This document shows positions 23,986 through 36,000 of a DNA stretch of 64,000 nt, one piece after another. The stretch covers positions 15,242,213-15,306,212 of the forward strand of contig OZ234493.1 in the NCBI GenBank assembly GCA_965153455.1. The letters run 5' to 3'. Source of the stretch: Sphagnum compactum. Its lineage: Eukaryota > Bryophyta > Sphagnopsida > Sphagnales. Made by a program: the position numbers and the translations under genes. Below the pieces are notes generated by a model. The model saw only the letters and a program-made list of their open reading frames with translations, ran no database searches and was not told the DNA's origin. Every line of letters starts with the position of its first letter. Position 1 is the first letter of the stretch.

Positions 23986-26707
23986 TTAAAACCGCCTCTT
24001 CTCATAAGAAACCAAATCATGAACGCCACCTTCCTTCTGTGCAGCCCCTGTCCGGACCTGTTACACACAAGGAACAAAAGTGGCAATCAATGGCGCAAAT
24101 ATTTCAATGCATGTCAGGCTAAGCCAAATATGAATGATGTACCTTTTTCAACTTCTCCATTACAGCATTTCTGGCCTATTCCAAAATCATTTCTTTGAAG
24201 TATGTTTATGTTTCAGTACATGATCCTTGATTGACCACATTCCAAGATCTCCACCCCCACCCAACACCCCCACCCGACCAAAAACAGGGAAAATGACAAA
24301 CCTCTAGCCTGATTCCACCACTACGAAGAGCATCATGAGCAGCTCTGATCGAAGGAGTGCCCAGGTCTTGAAAGCCTTGTTTGACAGCATGTAGGGTGTA
24401 AGGGATAAGGCGCAATACTGAGCCTTTTGCAGCCACAGAGCCCGACACACCTTGAGCAATCTTGAGACGAGATTTATCTCCGAGGTAGCGTGCATCACTA
24501 CCCTTTGCCATTGCTTCCAAAGATCCCATTCCACGATATTTCTTAAGCCGTAGCCCATCCTGCACAACATATATGACCAGTACCAAACCAAGGAAGCTTC
24601 AGTCATCCCCTCAAACACCCAGACTAGAGAATCTGAGCTCATCAGAATGGCATGAAGCGCAATGCTAAAACTTTTCTTCATCTCTAAAATTTAGTCGATA
24701 GCTAAAGTCATTAGTATCCCCATTTAAGCTGCAGCAAGCTTGTGAGGCTAAGCTTCAAGTCATTTCAGTAAATGCTAAACTTCTCTACAACAGAGACTAA
24801 GGTCCAAAACTCTGCAATGAGTTCCTCCTCTCTGTGATGCTGAAACACAACAAAACCAAAACCAAAATGTGTGGGCCAAAAAAATACAATGAAAAAACAA
24901 AAAACAAAATCAAAGCCTACCTGGTTGAAGAAGTCACCAGGAGCCTCATCAGTGCCGGCAAGAAAACTGCCCATCATGACTGTAGATGCTCCCAAAGACA
25001 ATGCCTTAACCACATGCCCGGAATTGGCAATCCCACCATCTGCTATGATTGGTACTCCCATAGCATTGCCAACTGCTGCTGTCTTATAAACAGCTGTTCC
25101 CTGCAATAAAACTCCTCCCATCCAGCCACAAAGAGAGAGAGAGATTCATGAGCACATCCACCTGAATTACCAATTCGCAGCACAGTTGACGAGCAACCAT
25201 CACCCACCATCCTCTTCAAATCAACCACCATCTCTTAAACCCTAAACCAGCTGCTGCCTTATAAACAGCTGTTCCCTGAAACAAAACTCCTCCCATCCAG
25301 CCACAAAGAGATAGAGAGAGATTCATGAGCACATCCACTTGAATTACCAATTCACAACACAGCTGATGAGCAACCGCCACCTGCCATCCTCTTCAAATCA
25401 ACTACCATCTCTTAAACCCTAAACCACCACCACCTTCTTCAAAGCTAAAGAATCCACAACCCACCATAACCTGCTCCTCCGGAATGGACTGAAATGTTTT
25501 TTGTGTTACCAAAACTCTGAACCTTAGGTTTACATTTGCTTGCTTGCTTGATAGCTAGCTTTACAAGAATAAGAGAAGATTTAGGAGAGAGAAGGACACA
25601 GAGCAAAGGTTTTGGTTTTGAAGGTGGGGGAAGAAATCAAATCACCTGGCCTCTTCCCACGGCGCAAACTTCCTGTGTTGTGCAAATAGAACCAGAACCC
25701 ATGCCTACTCGCAATGCATCAGCTCCAGCTTCAATCAGATTTCTAGCCTGGTATGCAGTCACGACGTTACCAGCAATCACATCCAGCTGCGGATGCACCT
25801 TCTTCACGTACTCGATCATCTGTCGCTGATATATGGAATCGCCTTGTGAGCTATCGAGGATCACAACATTGACGCCGGCTTCCACCAGAAGCTTTAATCG
25901 AATTTGATCGCTTTCCCTAGTTCCAATTGCAGCACCCACAAGGAATTTCCCGTTTGCGTCCAGCGATGGTGAGCCTGATTCCGGATTCTCTCGACGTGCT
26001 TTCAAATCTGTCCTACAAAGTAGCTCGGAAAGCTCTCCGGACTCAGTTACCAATGGCAACAGACTCTTCTTACTTTGGATCAAGAGCTTGGATGCCTCCT
26101 CTAGACTCGCATCTGCGGGAGCAGAGATGATATCCCTGCTCATCACTTCACGCACCTCCGTACTTCGATCCAGTACAAAATCCGTATCCCTGCTTGTCAC
26201 TATACCCACAAGCTTGGAACCCACTTTGCCGTCTTCCGTGACAAGAACAGACGAGAATCCTTTCGTCTCCTTCAAGCGGTCGATGTGGGAGATGGGATCC
26301 CAAGGACACAGACAAACAGGATCCGGCACAAATGCCACTCGCTGCGACTTGGCTTTCTTCACGAGACTGGCTTGCACTTGTGGTTGGTTGTTGTAGTGAA
26401 TGAAGCCAATCCCACCCACTGTAGCCATGGCGGCTGCCATCGAAGATTCTGTCACGGTATCCATGGGCGACGACACACATGGGGTTCGCAGCTGAATGTT
26501 GCTGGTGAGACGGGTAGAGAGATCCACAGCATCTGTGGGGAAGTTGATGAAACCCGGGTGGAAAATGAGATCGTCGTAAGTATACGAGACTCCTTGCTTG
26601 AACAAAACCTCTGCTGAGAAACCATCCTCAACATCAACAAAAGCGAGCGGCAGTCCATTCATATCCGCTTCTGTTGCTGCTGCTTCGGCGTCGTGATTCT
26701 TCGCCAT
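23986..26707 (-). CDS. IMPDH: Inosine-5'-monophosphate dehydrogenase, 523 aa
   Basis: Catalyses NAD-dependent oxidation of IMP to XMP, the committed step of guanine nucleotide synthesis; expected to be cytosolic. Four exons on the minus strand: 26707-25646, 25100-24921, 24559-24302 and 24057-23986, all GT-AG and phase 0, ending in TAA. The start ATG at 26707 gives [18 protein letters not shown], then the conserved [10 protein letters not shown] pair of CBS-like modules lies at about residues 120-240. The active-site loop GSGSICTTQ places the catalytic cysteine at 342. The Arg-Tyr dyad (DARYLGD) is at 438-439, in exon 3. The C-terminus, [20 protein letters not shown], is family-typical. Length matches plant IMPDH (about 500 aa). 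Intron 1 contains a tandem copy of its own acceptor plus the start of exon 2. The frame is open upstream of the ATG, so a longer non-ATG start cannot be excluded but is unlikely. Confidence 0.95.
25075..25426 (-). repeat. Two-copy tandem duplication spanning the IMPDH exon 2 acceptor
   Basis: Copy 1 (25075-25249) covers the first 26 bp of exon 2, its acceptor and the adjoining intron. Copy 2 (25250-25426) repeats this with about 90% identity at a 175-177 bp period. Copy 2 keeps a polypyrimidine stretch and AG directly before GGAACAGCTG, so it is a plausible cryptic acceptor, but its pseudo-exon has no matching continuation. Both copies end with the telobox-like AAACCCTAAACCA. Confidence 0.88.
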
Positions 26708-27055
26708 ACCTGAGACAAAAACAGCAACCCAAAACTCGAATGCTATGAATGAATGATTCGCACCCAATTCACAAGAAGTTACACACAACCTAAAACAAAC
26801 CACCCAATTCACAACAAGCAAAACACAACCCAAAACAAACGACAAATCGGAATCAAACCCAGCGGAAGTGAAAATGGGCGATGATGCACCCACCCATCTC
26901 GCAGCAGCAGCAGCAGCAACAGATCAGAGATTCCAAAATTTGATCTCATAAGCCAGGAGAGAGCTTCATTCACCACAAAAATGGCAATACACACAGACGA
27001 CCTTGTGACCTAAAACCCTATAAGGTCAAGTACCTAATAAGTATAATCTTAGGGT
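26708..27055 (-). promoter_or_regulatory. Upstream and leader region of IMPDH
   Basis: Contains a CAG-type triplet run (26901-26920). A CAG two bases before the ATG (TCTCAGGTATGG read on the minus strand) could be an acceptor for an intron in the 5' leader. Telobox-like motifs (AAACCCTA at about 27014; TTAGGGTTTAGGG at 27049-27061) are common near plant translation-related and purine-biosynthesis genes; the regulatory meaning is inference. Confidence 0.35.
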
Positions 27056-27247
27056 TTAGGGTTTAAGCACTGAGTTAATGAGTATCATCTTGTTTCTTTG
27101 GTAAAATGAAATTGGCTTCAAATACACAATCTCATGAACATCAAATCTTTCAAGCTTTTAGGGTTTAAGCATTATAGAGTATCATTTTCTTTCATGGTCA
27201 AATGAAATTGGCAACAGACTTCAATACACATTCTCATGCACACCACA
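27056..27247. repeat. About 101-bp imperfect tandem duplication
   Basis: TTAGGGTTTAAGCAC...TGAAATTGGC...ATACACA-TCTCATG-ACA at 27056-27150 recurs at 27158-27247, with small indels. It lies upstream of the IMPDH gene. Confidence 0.75.
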
Positions 27248-29731
27248 TTGATCATGGTATATTCAACACAAGGCATGGTTTGAAATGAATTCAAGTTTGC
27301 AAGTTGTTTAGATATTTTAATTACTAATCATATGTTGAACATGGTACATGGAAGCATTTATTGTACATGAGGTTGTAGTGTGATATATAATATTGTACAT
27401 ACATTCTATATTGTGAAAAATGTCTTCATATCTTTTTATAAATGAGAGGTAGTAGGTGTTATTTTGTGGTGTTTGTCAAACTCTGAATTTTGGAATCTAA
27501 AACTTATTGTTTGTTAGATATGAAGAAATTTCTAATTTTGTTCACACTTTTTCTCCTTTGGACATGCTTGTCTTGTAAAGATGTAATTATCTCTGAAATG
27601 TTGAGAATTTTCATTGTGTCTCAATCAAGCCTTATGAAATCTACTAGGTAAACAACTCTTATATTATCTATCATTCACCTTGATTATGGACGACAAAGAC
27701 CTTAAGAACTCATCAAGATTTGGATAAAATTTTGTAAGTTGTTCACAATAAATAATAAGCTTTGGCCGCAATTCACCTTAGTAAAGTCTACATATGTACA
27801 CTTTCACTTAAATTTTATTATCAAGTCCAAATTGGGTATTAGGAACGAACTCAAGATGTAACCATTGCTTAATTTCATTATGATAAGCAACAATTTAAGT
27901 TGAAGTCTATTTTTTTTGGATAAATTTGTATAACAATATTCTTAATGTATTATGGGAACATTTGGATAAATTTAAAATGAATTTAATGAATATTCAATAC
28001 CTAAAAGAATATTTAAAAATGTAATTAATATTTTTCATTGCTTAAAGAACTTTTAAAAAAGACTTGAAATCATTTCTAAATGACATTTTTATGTGAAAGT
28101 TTTTATGTACACCTTTATGTAATAATATAATGTAACATATTCTTGGGTCACAAGAATTTTAAAAATAATATCAATTTGTAAATCATGAATAAATACCCTA
28201 TGAACCACTAATGTCCTATGCCCTTATGAAACTTCTATTTTTAAAAATCCATTAAATTTTGTAAAAGAGTTAAATTTGGTCAAACAAAAGCTCTTGAAAT
28301 GGACATAAATAAATCAAGTTCCCAAAGAAAAATTTGATTACAATTCCAACCACCATATGCATAGTAGACTTTTTATTTTTCAAATAAAACTTGAAAGTTG
28401 CAAAAAAATATAAATGCAACCTTCTAAAGAGAACAAGAGTTTCAACTCGCTACAAATCAATTTTCAAGGTTTTGAATTTTCATCCATCTACAAATATTGA
28501 TAGTTTAATATCCATTTTTGTTGTATTGACCAAGATTTTTTATTCGAATGGGTTTAGGGTTTTAGGGGTTTTCTTGTTTAGATGGGCAATTTTTGTGTAG
28601 CTAAAGATGGGGTCTAGTTCAAAGTTGTTAAGTAAATTACAATTGTTTGTTTTAAATCTTGGCTGCTATAATTGTCATTTAAAAAGGTTTATAATGTATT
28701 GCTGTCAATGTGGCTTTAAAGTAGATGGTTAGCTCAATTCAAGTTACAACTTTGCTTCATACTACTTTTTTAATTAGAAAAAAATGTTCCCTTGCCAAAT
28801 TTGGTTGGCTACGGTGTTTTGAAATGGTCAGCCTCAAAACCAAATTTCAAACTTAGGTAAAAAATTCAACCTACAATTTTGACAAACCCAAACTTAAAAA
28901 TTGAAAAACTTGAAAATGAAAACTACTTTCAGTGTGCTGAAAATGGGTGAAGATGGATTAAAGCCACTGTCTAAAACCAAGCTTCCATGTCTTGGGATTA
29001 AAGAAAAGCCTTAACTAACCCTAACCGACATCGCCAACCGATCTGAACATGATTAGAATCTCACACAAAGCAGCTCCTGTACATTGTAAACAGTTCCAAC
29101 ATCCTTACCACTTTTGCTGGTGTGAAATTGGAATGAGTTCCATCTTCACATCTTTATGGCTTTTCGCATTTGCAGTATGTAACTTGACTAATAGTTTTTA
29201 GAGGTGGAAGTTCCTCTTAAGTCTGAAACCATGACCCATTTTTGAATGTTTGTGACCAATATGGTGACACAAATAGCGTTTTCTGTAATGTCACCCTGTC
29301 TTTGCACCTCCTTTCACCCCCGCCCCATCCCTCTTTCAGTGGTATCTGCAAAGTAAGGAAATTTTATTATATCATCATTATGAAGTGTGGTATTCGCAAA
29401 GTAAGAAAATTTTATTATTCATCATTATGAAATGCTGAAACTCAGCATTTACCGCACAAGCTTGTCTAAAACCAAGCTTTCAAGGTTCGAGAATAATTAT
29501 AATAGTTGTACAGGTAAGAACAGTGAAAATATTTGTAAATATTTGTAGCAGCAATGGAGGCGCTCAGGAAACAGGAAAGACAGTATGAAACTCAGTTTAT
29601 CACCAAAATTGATGGTTTTTTTGAGTTTCACCTAATGCACTCAAATTTCCTTAACCCCCCATTTAGGGGTTTATGAGTTCAGGGTTTTAATACAGTAGGG
29701 AATTTTCCTACTATTTACAATTATTCCACAT
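27248..29731. other. AT-rich intergenic region, no gene recognised
   Basis: No open frame with family resemblance. The phrase GTCTAAAACCAAGCTT is found at about 28970 and 29464. A 50-bp direct repeat at 29341-29437 is listed separately. Confidence 0.55.
29341..29437. repeat. About 50-bp direct repeat, two copies
   Basis: The unit GGTATCTGCAAAGTAAGGAA...TTTTATTAT...CATCATTATGAA occurs at 29341-29388 and again at 29390-29437 with a few substitutions. Confidence 0.8.
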
Positions 29732-29845
29732 ATGATAACTCAATTTGGTACCATTTACAAGAGTGATATTTATAAGGAGTCAGATGGATCAACAAAATTC
29801 ATCACATCATTATCATCATCACCACCATCACCACAAGGAACATCC

Positions 29846-29965
29846 TCCGCCTGCACAACCCAATGCAACTTTTCTTCCAAATGCTGCAATGGAACTTGTG
29901 TCAACAACACCATGACCGATCCAAAGAATTGTGTTGTGGAAGATGTGGAAATACATTGTGTTTAC
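29846..29965 (+). pseudogene. STIG1-like cysteine-rich fragment, frameshifted
   Basis: One frame reads CNFSSKCCNGTCVNNT then DPKNC. After a small indel near 29932, the next frame reads CGRCGNT then LC. A CC.G.CV...TDPKNCG.CGN.C spacing is the hallmark of the plant STIG1 (stigma-specific/GRIM REAPER precursor) family of small secreted proteins. No signal peptide, full cysteine array or intact frame is found, so this is probably a gene relic. The preceding 29790-29845 codes for a His-rich or Ser/Pro-rich low-complexity stretch depending on frame. Small size limits certainty. Confidence 0.55.
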
Positions 29966-32255
29966 TATGGGAGTACATATATGGAAATACATATAGTTCA
30001 CCAATCAATCAGCAGAAATAACTCTCATTCATATCAAGAAATTTCCAAATCTATTCCTTTTAAGTGAAAGAAAACTCCCAGATAAGAACTGAAAAACCAG
30101 GAAGAAGAAGAAGAATGAAACAAACAATAAAACCAGCAGTATGAACAGCAGTGACAGTCTCTCAGTTGTTCAGGAAATATTAACCGTAACATGTATGATA
30201 GTGACTAATCTATCGCGACATCAATCAGCAAAACTTAAATTGATATGATACATGTTCTCAAATCACTTTGGACAATATCATGTGCATTTGAAAGCAACAA
30301 TTACAACGTTCTCTAGTTTAGTAATTAACATTTCACAATCAACCACTTCGAAGAGTAGTTGACTCTGCAACAAGCACCTCAGCCAGCAAGCTTTTTAAGT
30401 CTTTCCCTCAAAGAGGCAGAGAAATGTTCACAGCAGAGAACAAATACTAGAGTAACTGGTGTAAAAACATGAGTCACATACCTCCAATCTGATCAAGTTT
30501 TGCTCACCAAATCAGCTACTAGTCTTGAGTACCTGCATCTTCACAGACCCAGCGTCCAGAAATAGAGATAAGTTGAGGTTGAAGCACCATTTCTTCAGTC
30601 ACAATCATTACCTTTCAGTCAAGAGTATGTGTCGAACAACTGTTGAAGACCCAGTTGCATATTTGCATGTGTTCCTTATGTCAAATTACTCATGAGCTCC
30701 AGGGAAATATATCTCTTCCAGTAATCCATGTGCTCAGGGAGCAGGCACCTCTGTCATTTGCACATAAGAGCTCGCACTTGCACCTGTGTCAAACAAATCA
30801 TACAGATGCTTCCAACCATGCTGAAGCCTTTACCTTATATTCAGAGTTACAAACTGCAGGAAATGATTCGAGTTTGAAAGGCTCAGAACAATATAAGCCA
30901 ATTCCCTTGTATCATTCCTGAGAAATGAATCCCATATAAGAATGGAAGAAAAGAAAAGTAGATTACGCTGTACAATACTAGACAAACATTGAGAAAACTG
31001 CCAAGTCCAAGCTCTTGGCAATGAAACATCCCATGGACATGCTTTGAGAGACAAGCAGTACATCTGAGGCTCAGAGATGAGCAGAAAGAGAGAGAGAGAA
31101 TTGCAATGAAATGAGACTAAGTCCACTGATGTCAAAGATTATTAGGTACAATATGACAAAAAGTACCAACAAAATCATATCAAAGCACCATCTGGTTTTG
31201 CAACTAGTCATCCTTATTCACTCTAGAAAGATCCCCTCCTCCTACTCACAGACTTTGCACCTACAAAGACCAGTGAGCAGAAAACTTATTAGGGAACTTT
31301 GTGGCCATGTGATGAAGAACTTGCTGTCTAAGTCAAAGTTCCACTCTTTCAGAGCCAACATGAATCTGCTTTGCTGACCTAAAACAGCACAATAACCTGC
31401 TTTTGATAGACACATGCTAGAGAGTTGCAAAACAAAGTAGCACCAAAACTTCATGGCCTCGCACAACACACATTCCATTGACAACAGGACATAATGTTCA
31501 AAAGTTTTTTTGCATTTGACATTTTTTTAATCCACGCACAATAATAAGACACAATGTCTCCTCTCTCAACCTTTCTTTAAGTAAGACCCTAGATATACTC
31601 ACTCACTCTCTTACAAAGTTGTCTGAAAACTTCAGTGGAACTAGGTATATGACATTGCACCCTTCCAGACTTTCAAATGCGCAGGTCTCAACATACAAGG
31701 GAATAATGGATGTTCACCACCTATCCCTGCTTTATTTGACAATATACAATTTGCGCCTCCAAACTATACAATGGTGTATGCAGATGGTGGCGGCCATGAC
31801 TCTAACAAGAAAGAATATGGAAATCACCCCTACTCAAGCTTCTCATTCATGAAGGGAACCTGAAAAAGGGGGCAAGTTGAGACAGCAGTGTTGTTGATGT
31901 CCAAAATTGTTGTCTTTCTTCTAGCAGCACCGCTCTGGCTAGTTCGTCATATGCAGATGCACGAAAAAAAATTGCATATGTCTTGTGCTGGACCTTGCTC
32001 ATCTGAGAAGGAGGGTGGCTCTCTCCGGTGCATTGGAAAAACACTAAACATGCCTTTTCCAGATTGTGAACACTAGTTGTGTTCTTAAAAGCAACAGCTG
32101 AAAGCCTTTGTTTTTTACTTGATGAAAACTGTCCCTCCAAGAACTTTGCAGATGAGCAGCTCTCTTTGCTTGTTGGGTTGCTCGCAAAAAGGTCCAGCAT
32201 GCAACAAAGACAAATATATCAGAGAAAAGAAATAAATTGCTGGCTACAAAAATCT
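29966..32255. other. Intergenic / 3' side of DUF4408 gene, no gene recognised
   Basis: Only short unconnected open frames. A (GA)n tract lies at 31088-31100. The last few hundred bases before 32255 are likely to include the 3' untranslated region of the minus-strand gene. Nothing else stands out. Confidence 0.5.
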
Positions 32256-34190
32256 CTATTCTTCGCCTCTGTGATGGCGTTGCAATGACTCCTGTCTCTG
32301 CAATCTGATCTGTTGCCGAAAATTTGCAAGAAAAGCCTCCACTCTCTGATTGACATCATCCTCTGCTGGCTTTGAATCTGTCTCCTCATTTGCTGCACTC
32401 ACTGCTGCAACTCTCGGAGAACTTGTTGCAGACGGCATGGAATCTGTTGTGACCTTTCCTACCACCAATTCACCATTCCGTGATTGATTACCTGCTGCTG
32501 CTGCCTTCATTGCTAAATAAGATTCTCCTTCATATTTCTGAGCTGCAGATGTGGAGCCCTTTGCAGGTACCGACATAGGCTCTCCAGTGTGATGTGAATC
32601 AGGGTGGGAAGGTGGCTTCCTCCCAGAACTCTGCTTACGGCTTCGACTTGTGCGAACTGAATGTGGTTTGCGGGTCACAATGGGAGACAGATTCACTTCA
32701 ACAGGAGCAATTACATTGGCATCCAGTGGAGAATCTTGAGTAGGTGGGGTAAGAAGAGGGGGAGGTGGAGGGGGCCAAGCAGTAGGAGTGGCAGGCGGAG
32801 AATCTGGTGGTGGGGGTGGAGGAGAAGCTATAGGAGTAGCAGGGGAGGAATCCTCCACTGGGGATTCAGGGCCATCATCATCCACAGGAGAGCCTGGGGG
32901 ACTACTACTCCGAAGGGGAAGGGCAAGAGGTGATCTGATTACCACAGATTCATGAACAGCTGCCACAGGGGAGGCCACAGGAGGAGTGCAGGGAGGAGCA
33001 GGGGTTGATGGTCGAGTGGAAGCAGGGGTTGCAGGTCGAGTTGAAGAAGGGGTAGGGGGACGCATGGTGCTTACAGAATGCATTTCCCGGACAAAGGCAG
33101 GTGCTAGAGATGGACTGGAAGGAGGAGACAATGTAACTACATCACTATGGGGCATGGTGGGAGATGCAAGGAGGTCATGATCAATCACATGGGTAGTAGA
33201 GATGGGGCTTGGAGTTCGAGGAGGAGGTTCAAAAGAGCGAGCAGAAGTTGGACGAGGGGAAGGAGATGCAGGAATCTCGAGTGGTGATACTGCAGGTGCA
33301 GCAGCAGAAGAAGTGGTCACAGAGTAGGCAGGAGGAGCAAGGGAAGAAGAAGAAGTAGGAGGATACTCATGCTCAAACACAGGTACAGCAACAACAGGGG
33401 GAGGCCTTCTTGCTGCAAGATGATCCCGGAAGCTGTTACTGCTGCTCATAACTGGAATTTGTTGGAAGCTGATGTTGTTGTTGCTGCTGTTGCTCATCAT
33501 CAGTGGTTCATGGGGCCGAGCGAAGTAAGCTTCGCGTTCCATACTTTGGGTGGCAGAGATCTTGGCAGCAGGATTTAGGGTTTCATGTCGTGGAGAAGGG
33601 GAGGAAATGCTCCTGCCAAGTCCTCCACGATGCAACTCATTCTCAAATCTGGATGAGACGTCACGCTTGAGATAGACAGGAAAAGGTCTGACAGCAGGGA
33701 AATCACGAACAGGGAAAGAAGGGACAGGAGCGGGAGTAGGGATTAAGAGAGGTCTAACGCTTTCTCCCACCGAGAAAATATCAGGCATACGCAGAGCTGC
33801 TTCTCGCTGAACTACCGTAACATGTCTCTGATGAACATCTCCTCTGTCGTACAAACCTCGAGAAGAAGAAGAAGAAGAAGATTGTGCCCCATTTAGAACG
33901 CCCGAAGTCGCCACAATAATCCCCACCACAAGGAAAACGAAACAGATCGACGGAGTGCACCATTCTGCCATCAATTCCTTCATTCGCAAAACAGATTCTG
34001 GGGGAGGAACATAGCTCATCACCATCGGCAGCAACGCAACTATGAAAAACAATATACTCTTCATCACCGTCTCCACTAACTTGGTGATACGCCACGATGT
34101 TGGCTCCTCCATCACCTTCTTCGCATCATCAATCTCTCCAAATTGTCTTCTGTAGTGAATGTTCCCCGGACCCGACCACACGTCTTCCAT
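32256..34190 (-). CDS. DUF4408 and DUF761 domain protein, proline-rich, 644 aa
   Basis: A single open frame; I chose the first ATG (34190-34188, reading MEDVWSG), because the longer frame begins at a GTG. Two membrane segments lie at about residues 45-61 and 81-97. Between and over the second is the DUF4408 signature (YVPPPESVLRM...WCTPSICFVF). The middle of the protein (about 100-600) is low complexity: a Ser run, then many Pro/Ser/Thr clusters including PPPPPP and PPATPT repeats, like plant cell-wall-type proline-rich regions. The C-terminal 35 residues (DDVNQRVEAFLANFRQQ, then IRLQRQESLQR) match DUF761, seen in cotton-fibre-expressed proteins. Function is unknown in the family; by topology it is a membrane-anchored protein with a long disordered tail. 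GC content is higher than in the flanks. Confidence 0.85.
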   Translation of the reverse strand: MEDVWSGPGNIHYRRQFGEIDDAKKVMEEPTSWRITKLVETVMKSILFFIVALLPMVMSYVPPPESVLRMKELMAEWCTPSICFVFLVVGIIVATSGVLNGAQSSSSSSSRGLYDRGDVHQRHVTVVQREAALRMPDIFSVGESVRPLLIPTPAPVPSFPVRDFPAVRPFPVYLKRDVSSRFENELHRGGLGRSISSPSPRHETLNPAAKISATQSMEREAYFARPHEPLMMSNSSNNNISFQQIPVMSSSNSFRDHLAARRPPPVVAVPVFEHEYPPTSSSSLAPPAYSVTTSSAAAPAVSPLEIPASPSPRPTSARSFEPPPRTPSPISTTHVIDHDLLASPTMPHSDVVTLSPPSSPSLAPAFVREMHSVSTMRPPTPSSTRPATPASTRPSTPAPPCTPPVASPVAAVHESVVIRSPLALPLRSSSPPGSPVDDDGPESPVEDSSPATPIASPPPPPPDSPPATPTAWPPPPPPLLTPPTQDSPLDANVIAPVEVNLSPIVTRKPHSVRTSRSRKQSSGRKPPSHPDSHHTGEPMSVPAKGSTSAAQKYEGESYLAMKAAAAGNQSRNGELVVGKVTTDSMPSATSSPRVAAVSAANEETDSKPAEDDVNQRVEAFLANFRQQIRLQRQESLQRHHRGEE

Positions 34191-36000
34191 CACGCCTGTG
34201 CTATTATTGCTGCAGAAGGCAGCACCAACACAGTCCTTACAAGCCCCAGCTGCACCCGGAACAATGCACACTCGCTACAGGATTGCTACAGGCGAGGAGG
34301 AGGATCCAGATCTTGGAGTACAGAAATCAACGCATCTAGAACTGGAAGCAAGTGGAGATTTGAATCAGACTAGGACACAACGATAGCAAGGAAGAGAACA
34401 AAGCGAAAGAATCCGAGACGCAGAAAAAGCTCTCACGGAATCACAGAACAGGGAATCGGTGACAAAGGAAAGTGCAGTAGAATGGATGCTTTACCTCACA
34501 GCCAGAAGAGACAGCAACAGTGGCAGCAATGTCGTTGAGAGAAGGGGGAGTATGGAAACCAACGCAGACGGTAAAGTGCAATCGAAGGACTTAGCGTTTG
34601 CTGCTGCGGCGTCTACAGATGATTGCAGCAGATGTTGTTGTATACAGAGGATGACTGTAAGCGGCGTGCAAAAGGCGAGAACAATCTGCAATCGCAGATC
34701 CCGATCATCGGAGAATCTGACCTCCCAGAACAGATGATGCGCGTCTTCTCAAGTGCGTCGTGGCCGAGGGGGGAAAGGGAAAGAGACAATGGGGACAGAG
34801 ACGCTGGAACTGACGGCAGATCTTTCCTGAGACAAAAATGGCTTTGATCTTCCAAATAACTCTTTGAGACACAAGAAGCGAAAGCAAAGGAGACGTCCAC
34901 CTTCTTCACAAGAAGAAGAGCACTGATGAGATAGAGAAAACCAAAAGAAAGCAGCGAAATCCTAAGACCTCAGACAGACGCATCAGATCCAAAACAAAAC
35001 AAAGAGACGCCGAGGACACATAGAAACTGATATTGTTTTTTTTGTGGTTTTCATAGAGGCCTGTCTCCCGAAGCTATCAAAGCACGGAAAACAAAAAAAC
35101 AAATGAACAAGAGAAAGCGACCTAAGGAAGAATCTTGTTCTTCGTCTTCCTTCCTCTTCGGATATCACAGACAAGAGACGGAGACAAAGACAGAGACACA
35201 CACGCACAAAACAAACTCACCTTTTCTAAACCTAAAGAAAAAACGGACACAAACAAGAACAAACAAGAGACTCTCCACTCACACAACAACAACAACAACA
35301 ACAACAGCAACTAACAAAATCATCATCGTCTTCAAATGACTATGGTCTTCAAAGAAACATGAGAGTAGAAGAACACAACCACTCACTCAAGACGACGCGA
35401 AACAACAAAAAAAAAAACGCAACAAAATTTCCTTCTTTTTCTTTTCCAAATGGCTGTGCTCTTCAAGAAACACACGAGAGGAGGAGAAAAACAACAACAA
35501 CAACAACAACAACACTGTTAAGAAGACAAAAACAAACAAACAAGTGTGGTTGATTGATAGGGCAAATGGATCAATAAAGAAGAAAAAGAAGAAGAAGAGG
35601 ATTGCAATGGACGAAGGAGTTCATCATCATCATAAGCAGCACGAACTCAAAACCGGACAAGATCTCCTCCTCCTCCCCACTAAAGCAGCTCACTACTAAA
35701 ACTACTACTATTGCTACGGCTACTGCACCTACTACTACTACTACTGCTGCTACTCATTGTTGTTCACGCATCAATCCCTCCTGCTTGTTGCTTTGGTGCC
35801 TTCTTCTTCCTCCATGCGGGTTTTTCTTCGACGAGAAGAAGGAGAAACAGGACAAGAAGAAGAAGAAGAGCAGCTCAGATTCCGGCGCACAAACCACAGC
35901 GGCAGCAAACTGAAAGAAAAGAAGAAGAAACAAGAGAAAGCACACAAGGCAGAGCCTCCAACCCAATTATGAGCAGCGCACACTGCCTGCCTGCCTGCCT
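34191..36000 (-). promoter_or_regulatory. Long upstream region of the DUF4408 gene, microsatellite-rich
   Basis: Strand-biased (purine-rich on +, so pyrimidine-rich on the coding strand of the neighbouring gene). Runs include (CAA)n at 35285-35308 and 35491-35514, (GAA)n at 35577-35598 and 35850-35870, and (CTA)n at 35697-35748. CT/TTC-rich leaders are common in plant genes, so at least part is likely 5' untranslated sequence, but no transcription start or intron could be set. The open frames here are low-complexity artefacts. Confidence 0.5.

Noticed and set aside
29732-29845. Polyhistidine or Ser/Pro stretch as an intact N-terminus of a protein
   Set aside because: Low-complexity CAT/CAC repeats read differently in each frame, with no signal peptide; only the following cysteine block is persuasive.
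33781-34095. Overlapping minus-strand frame inside the DUF4408 gene
   Set aside because: A shadow of the longer frame, which carries recognisable DUF4408 and DUF761 domains.
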